Source: Tritrichomonas musculus
Taxonomy: Eukaryota > Parabasalia > Tritrichomonadida > Tritrichomonadidae
Reading direction: 5' to 3'
Assembly (NCBI GenBank): GCA_039105265.1
Contig: JAPFFF010000033.1
Coordinates: forward strand, 372,001-436,000
DNA length: 64,000 nucleotides
Shown here: positions 7,110 through 17,599 of the stretch, one piece after another
How positions within the stretch are numbered: position 1 is the stretch's first letter
How the letters are laid out: the number at the start of each line of letters is the position of its first letter
Translations under genes and position numbers: made by a program
The notes under the pieces: model-generated
Databases searched by the model: none
What the model was told of the DNA's origin: nothing
The model's input: the letters and a program-made list of their open reading frames with translations, nothing else

Positions 7110-10100
7110 TTACTTATCTGGAAATACAATTTTATTTTCGATGACTTGTAATGTTGTTTCTTCAACAACACAAATGATTCCCTTTACGTGATTCAACTTC
7201 AAATAATAAGGAAATGGATGATTCAAATTATCAGTATAATAAATGACTTCTATCGTATAATGACTTGAACCATCATAAGTAACAACAGTCCAAGTTCCAT
7301 TCTCATTTCGTAATCCGATTCTTCCATCAGGCAAATCCTCAAAATAAACAGCAAGGTTCAAAAATCCGCTATTTGCAATTTCTTTTTGAAAATGAAGGAA
7401 AGTATATGTATTGAAGTCTTCTTGAGTGATATCATCATCAGTTATTAATCGATGTTCAGTCACTATCTTACAATTCGCTATAGCGGCCTTTAATGCTGCA
7501 TTCTCTCTCTCTAAATTTGAAATTTTGCTATTTATCGATACGATACTAGAAACATGTTCGCCTACTAGAATAGCTAAATCTTGTTGAGATTTGGATGTAT
7601 TATCTATCCTTGTCTTCAATTCTTCATTTTCACTTTTCAAAGCATAATTTGACAAATCCACAGGTTCAGGAATTTCACTTTTCAATGCTATTTGATCATT
7701 ATTTTCTATATAAGCAGATTCAATAATAAGATCAAATAATATTGGGTCATTTGCTGAAGTTAATATCAATTCTGTTGTTGATTCACTCCAAATTAACATC
7801 ATATTTGTTTCAGTATTGAGAAGCATAAAATGATTATCTTCAACATTATCATCAGATTTAAAATTAATATCAAATTCATATTCAACATTATCATAAATGT
7901 ATTTTCCAATTAATTTAGCATTTTCATGATATTCAATTTTAGCAATTTTTGCACTATCATTAGAATTTGGATATTTATCGTTATAATCTATTTGATATTT
8001 ATTAGTTGATATTATTTCTAATTCTCGTTTATCAGAATAATTCAAATCAGTTTTGCTTCGATATTTTTCATCACAAGCATCTAAAATAATTGTATTATAT
8101 TCTCCGGCAACAAGAGATGTTAAAATAGCAGATGCTTGAGCTGATAACGGTTTATCATCATCAGTCATTATTTTCTGAAGAACATCATCTGATGGTTTTT
8201 CATCTGGGTTCAATTGCAACTCACTATTTTTGAGAACTGTTGGAATATCCGTTTTTAATGCATAATTATCCTTTACGAAATTCATATTTGGAATACAATA
8301 TTCATCATAAACATCAGGTTTGTATGAATAACTTACTGATTCTAAATTGACATTATAGTTATCATTATATCTGAATGATCCAGCGTAATAGCGATAATAA
8401 ATAGACAAAGTATTTTCATCTTTCATGTAATAATAATATTCTACATCTTCACTATCAAATAAATATTCTCCTGAAATATCTTCATTATTGCAAGAACCTT
8501 TTACTATTAATGATGATTTCTTTAATATTTTGCATAAATCTCCATCCAAATTTGCGATATTCGTTCTTCTATCTTCATCATTGGTTGTTCCGTTTACGAA
8601 GTGTGTAGTGATTGATAATTCTTGAGTTTTTTTCTCAGTTGATATGATATCTGTTTTCAAAGCATATTTATTATCTGCTTCTTCTTTCGTATATAATTCT
8701 TCAATATTTGGTTTTTTAGCTAATTCTTGTTGAATAGTTTCTAAAGCAGCATTTACTTCGTCAGTTGTTGGATATTCCTCGTCTGCATTTCCTCGTAAAC
8801 TCATCATTGCAACATCATTTTGATGACTATTTGCTGCTAAAGCATTAATTTTCTCATCTAAGGCTTCAATATCTGATAAATAAGCGATATCAGCTGGAGT
8901 TTTCTCTACTAAAAGTCTAATAAATGTATTCTTTTCAATGATACATCCAGCAATCTTATAGTCAGTATTTTCTCCTGTGATAATAATATTTTTATCAATT
9001 TTACTGATATTGGATAAATATTTTGTACGATATTCTTCTGATTTTGGTTGACCTTCAATTGTGATGCCATCTATTGTTATTGTAGTATCAACTCCTTCAT
9101 ATTCTGTTATGGTACCCTCTTCAATTTTGAAATAAAATCGTTTTTGACCTTCAGAAGTGAATAATTTAAATACACAAATACCATTATTTAATTCATCTTC
9201 AGCTTGAAATAAAACTGCAGCTTGTTCATCTTGATAATGAGTAACAATATCAATTATATCGATTCTTGTTAAATCACTTTTTCGAATATATTCATTTCCT
9301 GAGTCAATTTCATTGATTTTTTCAACAATTTTCTTGATATAAGGCTTTAACGTATTTCTCATTTGAAAAGATAATTGGACGGCAGACGATAAACTGACAG
9401 CAGATGTATCAGGGTCATCTTCTTCTTCAGTAAATTGAAACTTTTCTACTTGCCTATTCTCTAAATTACACCATTCTAAAACATCATTTAAATTTATTTT
9501 TGAATCATTTGATAAAGCAAGAGGTGTTGTAAAAGAATCTGCAACAGAAACATTCTCTGTTATTTGGTCTGATAAATCAACAACTTTTGTGACAGAAGCA
9601 ACTTGACCAATACTACCAGCTGCTCCACCTGCAAAACTGATAAAACTATTAGAAATTCCAATTCCTAGTCTTGTCAAATTAATAGCCATTTGGATTTTTT
9701 GAGTAAATTGTATAGCATTTACTGCAGCCTGTAAATATTGAGTCTTTTCTTTTTGTATTGTCATATCTGCTTTTAAGACATCTACATTATGACCCATTTC
9801 TTTTACATCATAACTAACAACATCAAAAGAATTAGTTAATAAATTTAAATCACTTCTCATTGTCGAAATATTATCTGCCGAAATAATTTTTGATGAACAA
9901 ATATTATAATCCGTATATAAAGTTGAAGCTGCATTTGGATTTGGATAAACTTCAAAATATTGTTGTTTCATAATATATTCAAATGGATTCGTTTTTGGGT
10001 CCCAATTTACTTCTTCTATCGGATCGACTAAATATTTATTCAAATATAATTCAATATTTTTTGATGTTGTATTGATATGAGAATTTGAATATGAACCTCC

Positions 10101-11519
10101 AGTACTTTCAATAGTATCAATGATAGGACTTAAGGCAAAACAACTTTTTGAGCCAATAACATACATTTCACCTATTTTGAACGATAAAGTATTCCAACAA
10201 GTATCATCTTGGTCAGCCCATTTAAATGATATTTCTACATGATGAATTTCATTTTGAATTTTCTTTTCGATAGTTTCATTTTCGCCAATATTATATTGAA
10301 TAAATTTTAAGACAATTCCAGCAATATCATATCCTTCATGAGCCGGAAAATCATCGACATAAAAAATTGCTGGCCAAAGTTTATAGTCATCGGTATTTGA
10401 ATTAACTTTTTCCCCATTTTGTTTGACCATCTGACATTTAACCGTTCCATTCAATATCATATCTGATATTAAGCAAGTTCTCTTTTTGGGAGAGAGAAAG
10501 ATATTTCCATCTGACCTTTTCATCATAATACAGCAAGTTTTTCCTTTCCAACCTGTCATATCTGTCATCATATCATTTGCATCTTTTAAATCAACAAATG
10601 AATTACATTTCAATAATGATTTTGGCTTTAGAAGACCTTGACAATTTTCACCTTTCCATTGGCCATCACTCCATGTCAAATACCATGAATTGTCAAAACA
10701 AAAATCTTTAAATTTAAATTCTAATCCATCAGGAATAATATAATCATCAGGAATTTGATAAATCATTTTATAATAAGGTATTTCTTCTATTGTCTCTTCT
10801 GTAATTATTTGCGGACGATAGAAATATTTGGCATCACTTTTATGTAATTTTAATGCATTTTCTGCCTCAATTGTAGAACATTTAATCGATTTATCTGTTT
10901 TTAAACAAGTTGGTTCAAATTGATTCAAAATACTTAAATCACCATTTATATATAAAGTATATGGGTTTATCGACAAATTTTTATCAAATGCAATATAAAA
11001 TGAGTCTTCTAAATTTAAAACATCTGCTCCACCGATTGTATAAGTTGAGATGAGGGTATCATCATTTACTGTGCAATAATTATTTTCTTGGTCAAACATA
11101 ATAACAGGACATTTTATTTTATTGTCTTTTGTTGAAATATAGAATTCTTTTATATATCTTCCTTGTTCATCATAAATGACATTTTTACGTAAAACAATTT
11201 TAAATATATTTTGATTTAATGATAAGAATTTTTGTTTAATATTTGATGGTACGTTTATTAATAAAACATTACATGCTAAACCATTTATTGTTTCTGAACG
11301 AAGTGAAATATCTTTATTTTCAATCATAAAATTATCAATTCCTGATTCAATTGAAAAATTTGAGTCTGTTGTTGATGGTGTATTTGGGGTATAGTCAGCC
11401 AATTTCTCATCCATTAATTGATTTACATCTTCTTGAGTCATCAAATTACTGGTCAATTTTGTTTGACCATCAACTTGAAATTCAATATCTCCTAAGAATT
11501 TTGTTATCCGTGAACTCAT
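7110..11519 (-). CDS. Fibre/spike-like structural protein, 1469 aa
   Basis: This is a long asparagine/aspartate-rich protein, beta-rich with intermittent coiled coil. Four short YALK(T/S)-type motifs lie near residues 948, 1086, 1278 and 1288, the first as EEADNKYALKTDI, a sequence style typical of trimeric tail-fibre shafts (established for phage fibres). Residues about 620-660 hold a glycine/alanine-rich hydrophobic stretch (ISFAGGAAGSIGQ). A heptad region near residue 1310 precedes a beta-rich C-terminal domain of about 120 residues that could be a receptor-binding head. A late-type motif lies 16-30 bases before the start. It sits next to a second fibre-like gene, so both may form the vertex spike. 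The role is inferred. Confidence 0.6.
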   Translation of the reverse strand: MSSRITKFLGDIEFQVDGQTKLTSNLMTQEDVNQLMDEKLADYTPNTPSTTDSNFSIESGIDNFMIENKDISLRSETINGLACNVLLINVPSNIKQKFLSLNQNIFKIVLRKNVIYDEQGRYIKEFYISTKDNKIKCPVIMFDQENNYCTVNDDTLISTYTIGGADVLNLEDSFYIAFDKNLSINPYTLYINGDLSILNQFEPTCLKTDKSIKCSTIEAENALKLHKSDAKYFYRPQIITEETIEEIPYYKMIYQIPDDYIIPDGLEFKFKDFCFDNSWYLTWSDGQWKGENCQGLLKPKSLLKCNSFVDLKDANDMMTDMTGWKGKTCCIMMKRSDGNIFLSPKKRTCLISDMILNGTVKCQMVKQNGEKVNSNTDDYKLWPAIFYVDDFPAHEGYDIAGIVLKFIQYNIGENETIEKKIQNEIHHVEISFKWADQDDTCWNTLSFKIGEMYVIGSKSCFALSPIIDTIESTGGSYSNSHINTTSKNIELYLNKYLVDPIEEVNWDPKTNPFEYIMKQQYFEVYPNPNAASTLYTDYNICSSKIISADNISTMRSDLNLLTNSFDVVSYDVKEMGHNVDVLKADMTIQKEKTQYLQAAVNAIQFTQKIQMAINLTRLGIGISNSFISFAGGAAGSIGQVASVTKVVDLSDQITENVSVADSFTTPLALSNDSKINLNDVLEWCNLENRQVEKFQFTEEEDDPDTSAVSLSSAVQLSFQMRNTLKPYIKKIVEKINEIDSGNEYIRKSDLTRIDIIDIVTHYQDEQAAVLFQAEDELNNGICVFKLFTSEGQKRFYFKIEEGTITEYEGVDTTITIDGITIEGQPKSEEYRTKYLSNISKIDKNIIITGENTDYKIAGCIIEKNTFIRLLVEKTPADIAYLSDIEALDEKINALAANSHQNDVAMMSLRGNADEEYPTTDEVNAALETIQQELAKKPNIEELYTKEEADNKYALKTDIISTEKKTQELSITTHFVNGTTNDEDRRTNIANLDGDLCKILKKSSLIVKGSCNNEDISGEYLFDSEDVEYYYYMKDENTLSIYYRYYAGSFRYNDNYNVNLESVSYSYKPDVYDEYCIPNMNFVKDNYALKTDIPTVLKNSELQLNPDEKPSDDVLQKIMTDDDKPLSAQASAILTSLVAGEYNTIILDACDEKYRSKTDLNYSDKRELEIISTNKYQIDYNDKYPNSNDSAKIAKIEYHENAKLIGKYIYDNVEYEFDINFKSDDNVEDNHFMLLNTETNMMLIWSESTTELILTSANDPILFDLIIESAYIENNDQIALKSEIPEPVDLSNYALKSENEELKTRIDNTSKSQQDLAILVGEHVSSIVSINSKISNLERENAALKAAIANCKIVTEHRLITDDDITQEDFNTYTFLHFQKEIANSGFLNLAVYFEDLPDGRIGLRNENGTWTVVTYDGSSHYTIEVIYYTDNLNHPFPYYLKLNHVKGIICVVEETTLQVIENKIVFPDK

Positions 11520-11534
11520 TCTTTTTTGAAACCC

Positions 11535-11549
11535 AAAAAAATATTTTTT
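11535..11549 (-). promoter_or_regulatory. Late-type motif before the 1469-aa gene
   Basis: On the coding strand this reads AAAAAATATTTTTTT, 16-30 bases before the ATG, inside the 38-base gap to the next gene. The same motif recurs in other gaps of the structural cluster. Confidence 0.55.
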
Positions 11550-11557
11550 CTATCTCC

Positions 11558-13192
11558 TTACACAATATTTTCACATTTCTTTTCTAAAATTCGAATTCTT
11601 TCATCATAAGATTTCATTAAATTCTCTATAGTTAACTCTCCCGTTGATAATGTTGGGGTATCTCCTTCAATATTCTGACACTTATTTTCTAAAATTTTAA
11701 GTCTATCTTCTAATTGATGTAAATTTGTTTCATTCACACAATTACATGTTTTATTCATCAAATATTCAATATCGTCATCAATTGCATTTATTCCTTGCCA
11801 ACAAACTGTTAACCCACCATTTAAATATTCAATTTGGGATTTATTTGTTTCATACCATTGAGTCAAAACTTGATCAAAAGTTAGAGGCTCTTTTATCACT
11901 ACTTCTTGTGCTTCAATTCCATGAGTTTCAAGAGAATATGTTTCTGCTCCCTCAGAATCAGGATTTGTAAAACCTTTATCTGTTTCATTTTTTATTGCAT
12001 CGTTTGTTTTTAAGATCGAATTTTGCAAACTCACCAACTGAGTATTTATATTTGCAACTGATTCTGATATTTCTTTGTATATGGAACTATCTGTTCCAGT
12101 CGAAATTTTGTTCAAAATATAATCCAAAGAATGATAAGATGTATTTTTCGGATCACCATCTTCCGAATATTTCAGGATTAATTTATCATCAATAAGGACA
12201 GGATAATTTTTAAATCTCATAACGAAAGGGGTTGATGTATCATCATCATTTGTTATTGTTGTCATCTCAACATTTTGAAGTATATCTTGATGATTTTCAA
12301 GAGTGCGACAGAGATAATTGCTTGTCATCGTCTCGTAGGTATTACTAATATCATCTGTATCAAACAATGTATATTTAATGGTTAAATTCTCTACGGTACC
12401 ATTTGATTTTTCAACAAAAGATGATAAAAGAACATCTGGATCTGTATCTAAATTTAAAAAAGTATACAGAACATCAAGTTCAGTGCATATAGATGCTAAG
12501 GTTCTGGTTATTGTTTTCTTATCACTTGCACGAATTGTTGTCCAGCTGACCAAATCGGGTGCATCAAAAATAACTTTATTATAAAACATAATACCCAATA
12601 AAAATGTTGCTTTGTCAGTCTCAGAAGAGGAGCCAAAGATGGTATTTCCCATAAATGTCATATTCTCTCCAATTCCTTGATCCTTGTCGAGATATTTATC
12701 TTTTATGTCTTGCAAAGATGCACAAATATTTTGAACTGATAATTCATGAACTTCATTTCCTGAAACAAATCCAAAATAAGTGTTGTCATAATCTTGAAAA
12801 TGAACAGCTTTATTAAAAATGACATCCCCATTGAATGTCGCGACAACCCCCTGATTATGATTCTCTGTCTTTTGGTCCTCTGTTTGTTCAAAATTTGTTG
12901 TACCCCGGAGAGTCATATCATTTAGATCGTCAAATCTTACAAAATCGTCCATATCAATTGTTAGATTTCCTTGGTCATCAAATATTGAACTTATTAATTG
13001 TAGAAAGAATAGCATGTTATTATTTGTGGGAATATCATCAAAAAATACTTGTGATGAATCTTTAAAGTGAACTTCTTCAATTTGTGTTTTTCCTATCAAT
13101 TCGAGATTTTTTCCGACTGAACCTTCATCACCTCCTCCGACTCTCCCACTGGTTAAAATTTCAATATCATGTGCAGAATAAACTCCAGTCAT
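11558..13192 (-). CDS. Fibre-like structural protein, 544 aa
   Basis: The first 350 residues contain irregularly repeated short beta segments of the kind NxTFMGNTIF, NLTIKYTLF and ATFNGDVIFNKAVHF, resembling a beta-solenoid or triple-spiral fibre shaft. Around residues 365-400 is a heptad region. The C-terminus (about 475-544) is a coiled coil containing two similar segments, DRLKILENKCQNI and ERIRILEKKCENI, each with one cysteine. This could be an oligomerisation anchor. The gene sits between the 1469-aa fibre-like gene and the possible small capsid gene, with 38-base gaps on both sides and a late-type motif at 13204-13217. The role is inferred from architecture. Confidence 0.55.
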   Translation of the reverse strand: MTGVYSAHDIEILTSGRVGGGDEGSVGKNLELIGKTQIEEVHFKDSSQVFFDDIPTNNNMLFFLQLISSIFDDQGNLTIDMDDFVRFDDLNDMTLRGTTNFEQTEDQKTENHNQGVVATFNGDVIFNKAVHFQDYDNTYFGFVSGNEVHELSVQNICASLQDIKDKYLDKDQGIGENMTFMGNTIFGSSSETDKATFLLGIMFYNKVIFDAPDLVSWTTIRASDKKTITRTLASICTELDVLYTFLNLDTDPDVLLSSFVEKSNGTVENLTIKYTLFDTDDISNTYETMTSNYLCRTLENHQDILQNVEMTTITNDDDTSTPFVMRFKNYPVLIDDKLILKYSEDGDPKNTSYHSLDYILNKISTGTDSSIYKEISESVANINTQLVSLQNSILKTNDAIKNETDKGFTNPDSEGAETYSLETHGIEAQEVVIKEPLTFDQVLTQWYETNKSQIEYLNGGLTVCWQGINAIDDDIEYLMNKTCNCVNETNLHQLEDRLKILENKCQNIEGDTPTLSTGELTIENLMKSYDERIRILEKKCENIV

Positions 13193-13203
13193 TTTTTGTT
13201 TTC

Positions 13204-13217
13204 AAAAAAATATTTTT
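13204..13217 (-). promoter_or_regulatory. Late-type motif before the 544-aa gene
   Basis: The coding strand reads AAAAATATTTTTTTG, 12-25 bases before the ATG at 13192, within a 38-base gap. Confidence 0.55.
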
Positions 13218-13230
13218 ATCCCATATACTC

Positions 13231-13725
13231 TCAATAAATTAATTTCAAGAATAAAACAAAATCATCAGGAACAATTGTTGTCGTTCCATCTCCTTTTCCA
13301 TTTGTGAACCATACTTCAAATCCTTGCTTTCGATTACTATTAACTTTATATTTTCGATTATCATCTGGGACTTGTAAATTTGCATAATAAACTAAAGAAT
13401 CACAATAATTATCTCTGGGAACAAAATTTGCATGAACTTCAATTTCACCATTTATTGAATTTTTATATGTGCATCGACAATATTGAAAAATAATGTATTT
13501 ATCTTTTTCGACATTACTTGGGGAAACAAATTCTTGAGGATACATAAAAGCAAAATGATTATTTACGGGATTAAAATAAAATCCTCTTGTTTTTAAACAA
13601 TCTAATGTTTGTTCTTGTATTTCTTTCTGAGTTAAAGCCCATCCTCGAATAGGAAAATAAGTTTTATCAGCACCTGTTTGAACATTTATATCAGGGTTTA
13701 TATTATACGAAATTAATCTCGACAT
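13231..13725 (-). CDS. Possible minor capsid (penton-like) protein, 164 aa
   Basis: I start this at the ATG at 13725 (MSRLISYN). A longer open frame continues upstream but overlaps the C-terminal coding part of the capsid gene ending at 13754, so the short form is preferred. The protein is beta-strand-rich with a short helical stretch (TQKEIQEQTLDCLKTRG) and ends in a hydrophobic strand (DDFVLFLKLIY). Size, beta content and position beside the capsid-like genes fit a single jelly-roll penton, but no diagnostic residue was recognised. It is flanked by gaps of 38 and 28 bases in the minus-strand cluster. Confidence 0.5.
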   Translation of the reverse strand: MSRLISYNINPDINVQTGADKTYFPIRGWALTQKEIQEQTLDCLKTRGFYFNPVNNHFAFMYPQEFVSPSNVEKDKYIIFQYCRCTYKNSINGEIEVHANFVPRDNYCDSLVYYANLQVPDDNRKYKVNSNRKQGFEVWFTNGKGDGTTTIVPDDFVLFLKLIY

Positions 13726-13753
13726 ATTTATAATAAAAAAAATTATTAATCTT

Positions 13754-15568
13754 TTATTCAAATCCAATAGGGACTCCGTCTTTATGATATTCAACTCCAT
13801 TTTCTGCAGACCATGACCAATAAGTATCAGAACAAATCCACATTTCGGGAGGGGGTAATTGAGGTTGTTCATTTGCTGATTTTGGAGTATCATTTTCATC
13901 ACAAAGTGGATATAAATAGGTATCATTGTCGTCTAATTTGACATTTTCATCAATGTCAATTGGAGAACCATGAAATTCAATTTTAACACCTCGACAACCA
14001 GTATCTATTCCATCGAAAACATAACCTGCATTACCTCTTTCCAATTGAAAATTAATGCCAAAACTTGTATTATCAAAGAGACCCGAACTAAATCTTTTTA
14101 ATGAATGGTCATATACGTTATTTAAAGGTCTTGATATTGATTCCATAAATTCTTGAGTAGCTTCAACCCCATCCAATTCATTTGCACAAAGTTGATATTG
14201 CACAAATCTGCCATCCCAAGTATTTTCAAATTCTTGTTGAGGGTAAACTTTTTTATCTATCAATAATTGAACATTTTTGTACATTGGATTTTGATAACAA
14301 GTGATATCAGAATTTTGTCTTGGAAACATCATTGTAATATTTGTTGCATTTCTTAATGGAACAATTTTAGAGCAAACAATTCCTTTGTCTGTATGCTTTT
14401 GTTCGAAAATATGTCTCGTTAATTCTTGAGCAGGAATATAAATTTCCTCATTAAATACTTCCATTAATTCTTCAACACATTCTGGTTTTATGCCAAACCC
14501 AAAACAATTTGTTCTTCCTTTTTTAATCATTGGTTTGACCTTTGAATTCACGATCAATGAATTTTTCCCAAAATCAACTTTATATATTTTGTCATACGAA
14601 AAAATGGTTGTTGTACATTTTTCCCAGATTTCAGATCCCGTAGTTATTTCTTCTTGAGTCATTATTATTTTTCCTTCTTGACCAATTTGAACAAATTTTT
14701 GTGATAGAGGAGGTTCATTTACTATTAAATATTTATGACCCTCATTTTCTAAAAATTGCTTGATTTCCCCCACTTTTTTGGGAGGTATTTGACACCAAAC
14801 GAGCCCATCTAATGATGTTCTGATTTCTTCAACAATATCTCCTACAATAATATTTGGATAAAGTCTCCATGCTTGTAAAACCAATTGATCTGTAAAAGGA
14901 ATGATTAATTCCATTGTTATTTTTTTCCAAGTTCTCTGTCCATCCCTTGTCCAAACTAAATCTTGAATTGGAATATAAACTCCACATACATTCGGAGACA
15001 TTTGGCATACGTTCTCCCATAATGAATGAGAATGAGGACATGATATTTTTGCATCTCTTGTACGAATGGAATTATATGCAAAAGATTCTCTTATCATCTC
15101 ATTTTGATAATATTCATTTATTAATTTTCCATCACAATAGAATCTAGCCTCGGAAATTATTTCAACTGCATCCTTGAAACCAACAAATATCTGATTTATT
15201 ATATGATTATCAGATAATGGAACAATCTTATAAAGAGTCTTTCCTTCAGCATCAACACCATCCGGGACGCTTTTGTACCAACATCCCCAAGGAAGAATAT
15301 TTTCAAAACCGACTTCAAATTCGATTTCCATTGAGATGAAACTTTTTTCGATTTGAGATATTGTGTGATTTGGATGAGTGAGCATAAGATGTGTTTTTTC
15401 ACCAATTGGTAATGGTATATCTTTTTCATGAAATTCTTCGGAAAATGTTGAAAAAGTGTTATCCCCACTATTAAATTGTAATAATGTTTTCATGTGATGT
15501 TGAAAAAAGCCCGTAATATCTCCTTCGTTATTTCCCGAATTTTTAAATCTTGCGTTCTCAAAAGTCAT
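13754..15568 (-). CDS. Major capsid protein-like, paralogue 1, 604 aa
   Basis: This 604-residue, beta-rich, aromatic-rich protein has the size and style of a double jelly-roll capsid protein. It is clearly paralogous to the next gene upstream. Shared landmarks are IFVGFKDAVEIISEA near residue 127, CPHSHSLWE...SPNVCGVYIPI near 176-200, IPAQELTRH near 377, VPLRNATNIT and SFGINFQLERGNAGYVF near 500, and a tryptophan-rich end (WICSDTYWSWS). Double jelly-roll capsids define Polintons and relatives (established), but a fold prediction is needed here. A late-motif variant lies at 15579-15595. Identity as a capsid is inferred from size, duplication, neighbours and ATPase context. Confidence 0.7.
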   Translation of the reverse strand: MTFENARFKNSGNNEGDITGFFQHHMKTLLQFNSGDNTFSTFSEEFHEKDIPLPIGEKTHLMLTHPNHTISQIEKSFISMEIEFEVGFENILPWGCWYKSVPDGVDAEGKTLYKIVPLSDNHIINQIFVGFKDAVEIISEARFYCDGKLINEYYQNEMIRESFAYNSIRTRDAKISCPHSHSLWENVCQMSPNVCGVYIPIQDLVWTRDGQRTWKKITMELIIPFTDQLVLQAWRLYPNIIVGDIVEEIRTSLDGLVWCQIPPKKVGEIKQFLENEGHKYLIVNEPPLSQKFVQIGQEGKIIMTQEEITTGSEIWEKCTTTIFSYDKIYKVDFGKNSLIVNSKVKPMIKKGRTNCFGFGIKPECVEELMEVFNEEIYIPAQELTRHIFEQKHTDKGIVCSKIVPLRNATNITMMFPRQNSDITCYQNPMYKNVQLLIDKKVYPQQEFENTWDGRFVQYQLCANELDGVEATQEFMESISRPLNNVYDHSLKRFSSGLFDNTSFGINFQLERGNAGYVFDGIDTGCRGVKIEFHGSPIDIDENVKLDDNDTYLYPLCDENDTPKSANEQPQLPPPEMWICSDTYWSWSAENGVEYHKDGVPIGFE

Positions 15569-15612
15569 TTTTGTTATTCAAAAAAATAATATTTTAACTT
15601 AATGAATCATTT

Positions 15613-17526
15613 TTACTCGTATCCTGCAGGAATACCTCTTTGGTAATATCTAACGCCATCTTGAACGGACCATGTCCAATATGTATCTGAGCAAATCCAT
15701 AATTCTGGTGGAGGAGGTGATGAAGTATCAGTTACTTTTTTCCATTTCAAATCTGAACCTAAATCTGGATAAAATAGGACATCACTTTCACCGGGTCTCA
15801 TTGGAGAACCATGGAAATCAACAGAAACTGTATGACTTCCAGTATCAATACCATCAAAAACATAACCTGCATTACCTCTTTCAAGTTGGAAATTGATACC
15901 AAAACTGGTATTATCAAATGGGCACATCAAAAATCGGTGTCCTTCTGGTGGGTCTGAAGCGCAACGATATCTGTCCGGACTGAGTTCTTTCTTATCAAAT
16001 TCGAGAGATAATGGCTTTGATATTGATTCCATAAATTCTTGTGTTGGTTCTATCATACCGTCCAATTCATTTGCCATTAATTGATATTGGACAAATCTTG
16101 CATCCCATGTGTGTTCCCATTCTGTTTCGGGATATGTTTTCTTATTGACTATTAATTTAACATCTTTATAATTAATGTTTTGGAATACCGTGTAATCATT
16201 ACTATGGAGAGGGAACATGACTGTAATATTTGTTGCATTTCTTAATGGAACTGTCTTTGATTGTTTAAATCCTGACGTGTTTGGATGTCCTTCAAATTGA
16301 TGTCTGGTTAATTCTTGTGCTGGAATAATAATTGGTTCATTTAATGTTTCCATCAAAGCTTGAATAACATCTGGTTTAATACCAAAACCTGCACAATTTG
16401 TTTTACAATGAGAAATTTTACATCCATTTTCCATTACTTTTAATGTTGCTGGAATAACAGAATATTCAATTGTTCGGGGGCCCTTCAATGTTGTCTTTAA
16501 AACTTCACGTGGCATCGTTGAAAAACCATAAAATTTATCTCCATCCGCAGGAACTCCGAATTCATGATCATCCGCCATCGTAAGTCTTCTTGTTTTTTGA
16601 ACAATCATTGCAGGATTATTGATTTGAACAAAGTGATGGGTTATGGGAAGAAAATCTGGTGTACCATATTCTGTTTCTTTTGTATCCATCATCCAAAACT
16701 TTTTCACTTCTGCAACATGCTTTGGATGAACTTGGCACCAAACTAATCCATTGACTGCAAATTTAACTTCTTCTTCCATTTCTCCTAAAATTCTATTTGG
16801 ATAAAGTCTCCATGCTTGCAAAACGAGTTGGTCAGTGAATGGAATACATAATTTAATTTCGACATCAACTTCTTTGTCAGCCCTAAATTTATTATTTTGA
16901 TTTGTATTTTCTGTTGACGTATCATCTGCAGCACCGTTGGCCGCGAAAACACAATCATCATCTTTTCCTGCACTAAAGAATTTCTCTATTGGAATATAAA
17001 CTCCGCATACATTTGGAGACATCATACAAACATCTTCCCATAAGGAGTGAGAATGTGGACAAGCTTTTTTGGCATCTTTTCCTCGAATACTATTATATGC
17101 AAAAGATTCACGAATCATTTCGTTTTGATGATAATTGTCAACTAATCTTCCATCAACCCAGAAGAATGCTTCAGAAATTAATTCAACTGCATCTTTAAAT
17201 CCAACAAATATATATTGTAAATGTCTACTTGTTTTGTCATATAAAAGTCGATCTGCAACATCTAATTTGAGTTTCAATTGTAAAAATATTTCAACAAATC
17301 CTTTTTCTATTTGAGACATTGTGTGTGCAGAATGTGTTAATATTAATTTGGTTTTCGTGTTTAAATTCACTGGTTCATCTTTATCATGACAATTTTCTTG
17401 TACAATTGAGAATGTATTATCTCCACTATTTCGTTGAATTAAATTCCTTAATTTGTCGTTGAAGAAGTTTAAAACATCTCCTTCATCATTACCTCTATTT
17501 TGGTATTGGACATTCGCGTAAGTCAT
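15613..17526 (-). CDS. Major capsid protein-like, paralogue 2, 637 aa
   Basis: This 637-residue protein matches paralogue 1 along its whole length. The shared blocks fall near residues 105 (FVGFKDAVELISEA), 152-176 (CPHSHSLWED, SPNVCGVYIPI), 399 (IPAQELTRH), 430 (VPLRNATNIT) and 535 (SFGINFQLERGNAGYVF), with the same WICSDTYW end. Differences concentrate in loop-like inserts, for example residues 180-220. The gene diverges from the 133-aa amphipathic gene across 73 bases. Its upstream gap lacks a clean AATATTTTTTT motif (only AT-rich sequence with a T8 run), so regulation may differ. Two capsid genes suggest hexamers of different type, or a hetero-trimer. Confidence 0.7.
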   Translation of the reverse strand: MTYANVQYQNRGNDEGDVLNFFNDKLRNLIQRNSGDNTFSIVQENCHDKDEPVNLNTKTKLILTHSAHTMSQIEKGFVEIFLQLKLKLDVADRLLYDKTSRHLQYIFVGFKDAVELISEAFFWVDGRLVDNYHQNEMIRESFAYNSIRGKDAKKACPHSHSLWEDVCMMSPNVCGVYIPIEKFFSAGKDDDCVFAANGAADDTSTENTNQNNKFRADKEVDVEIKLCIPFTDQLVLQAWRLYPNRILGEMEEEVKFAVNGLVWCQVHPKHVAEVKKFWMMDTKETEYGTPDFLPITHHFVQINNPAMIVQKTRRLTMADDHEFGVPADGDKFYGFSTMPREVLKTTLKGPRTIEYSVIPATLKVMENGCKISHCKTNCAGFGIKPDVIQALMETLNEPIIIPAQELTRHQFEGHPNTSGFKQSKTVPLRNATNITVMFPLHSNDYTVFQNINYKDVKLIVNKKTYPETEWEHTWDARFVQYQLMANELDGMIEPTQEFMESISKPLSLEFDKKELSPDRYRCASDPPEGHRFLMCPFDNTSFGINFQLERGNAGYVFDGIDTGSHTVSVDFHGSPMRPGESDVLFYPDLGSDLKWKKVTDTSSPPPPELWICSDTYWTWSVQDGVRYYQRGIPAGYE

Positions 17527-17599
17527 ATTTTCTCAGTAAATAAAAAAAATAAACCCATATTTCTTTTTTTAAGATGAGATTTTTTTTACCTGATGTAAA

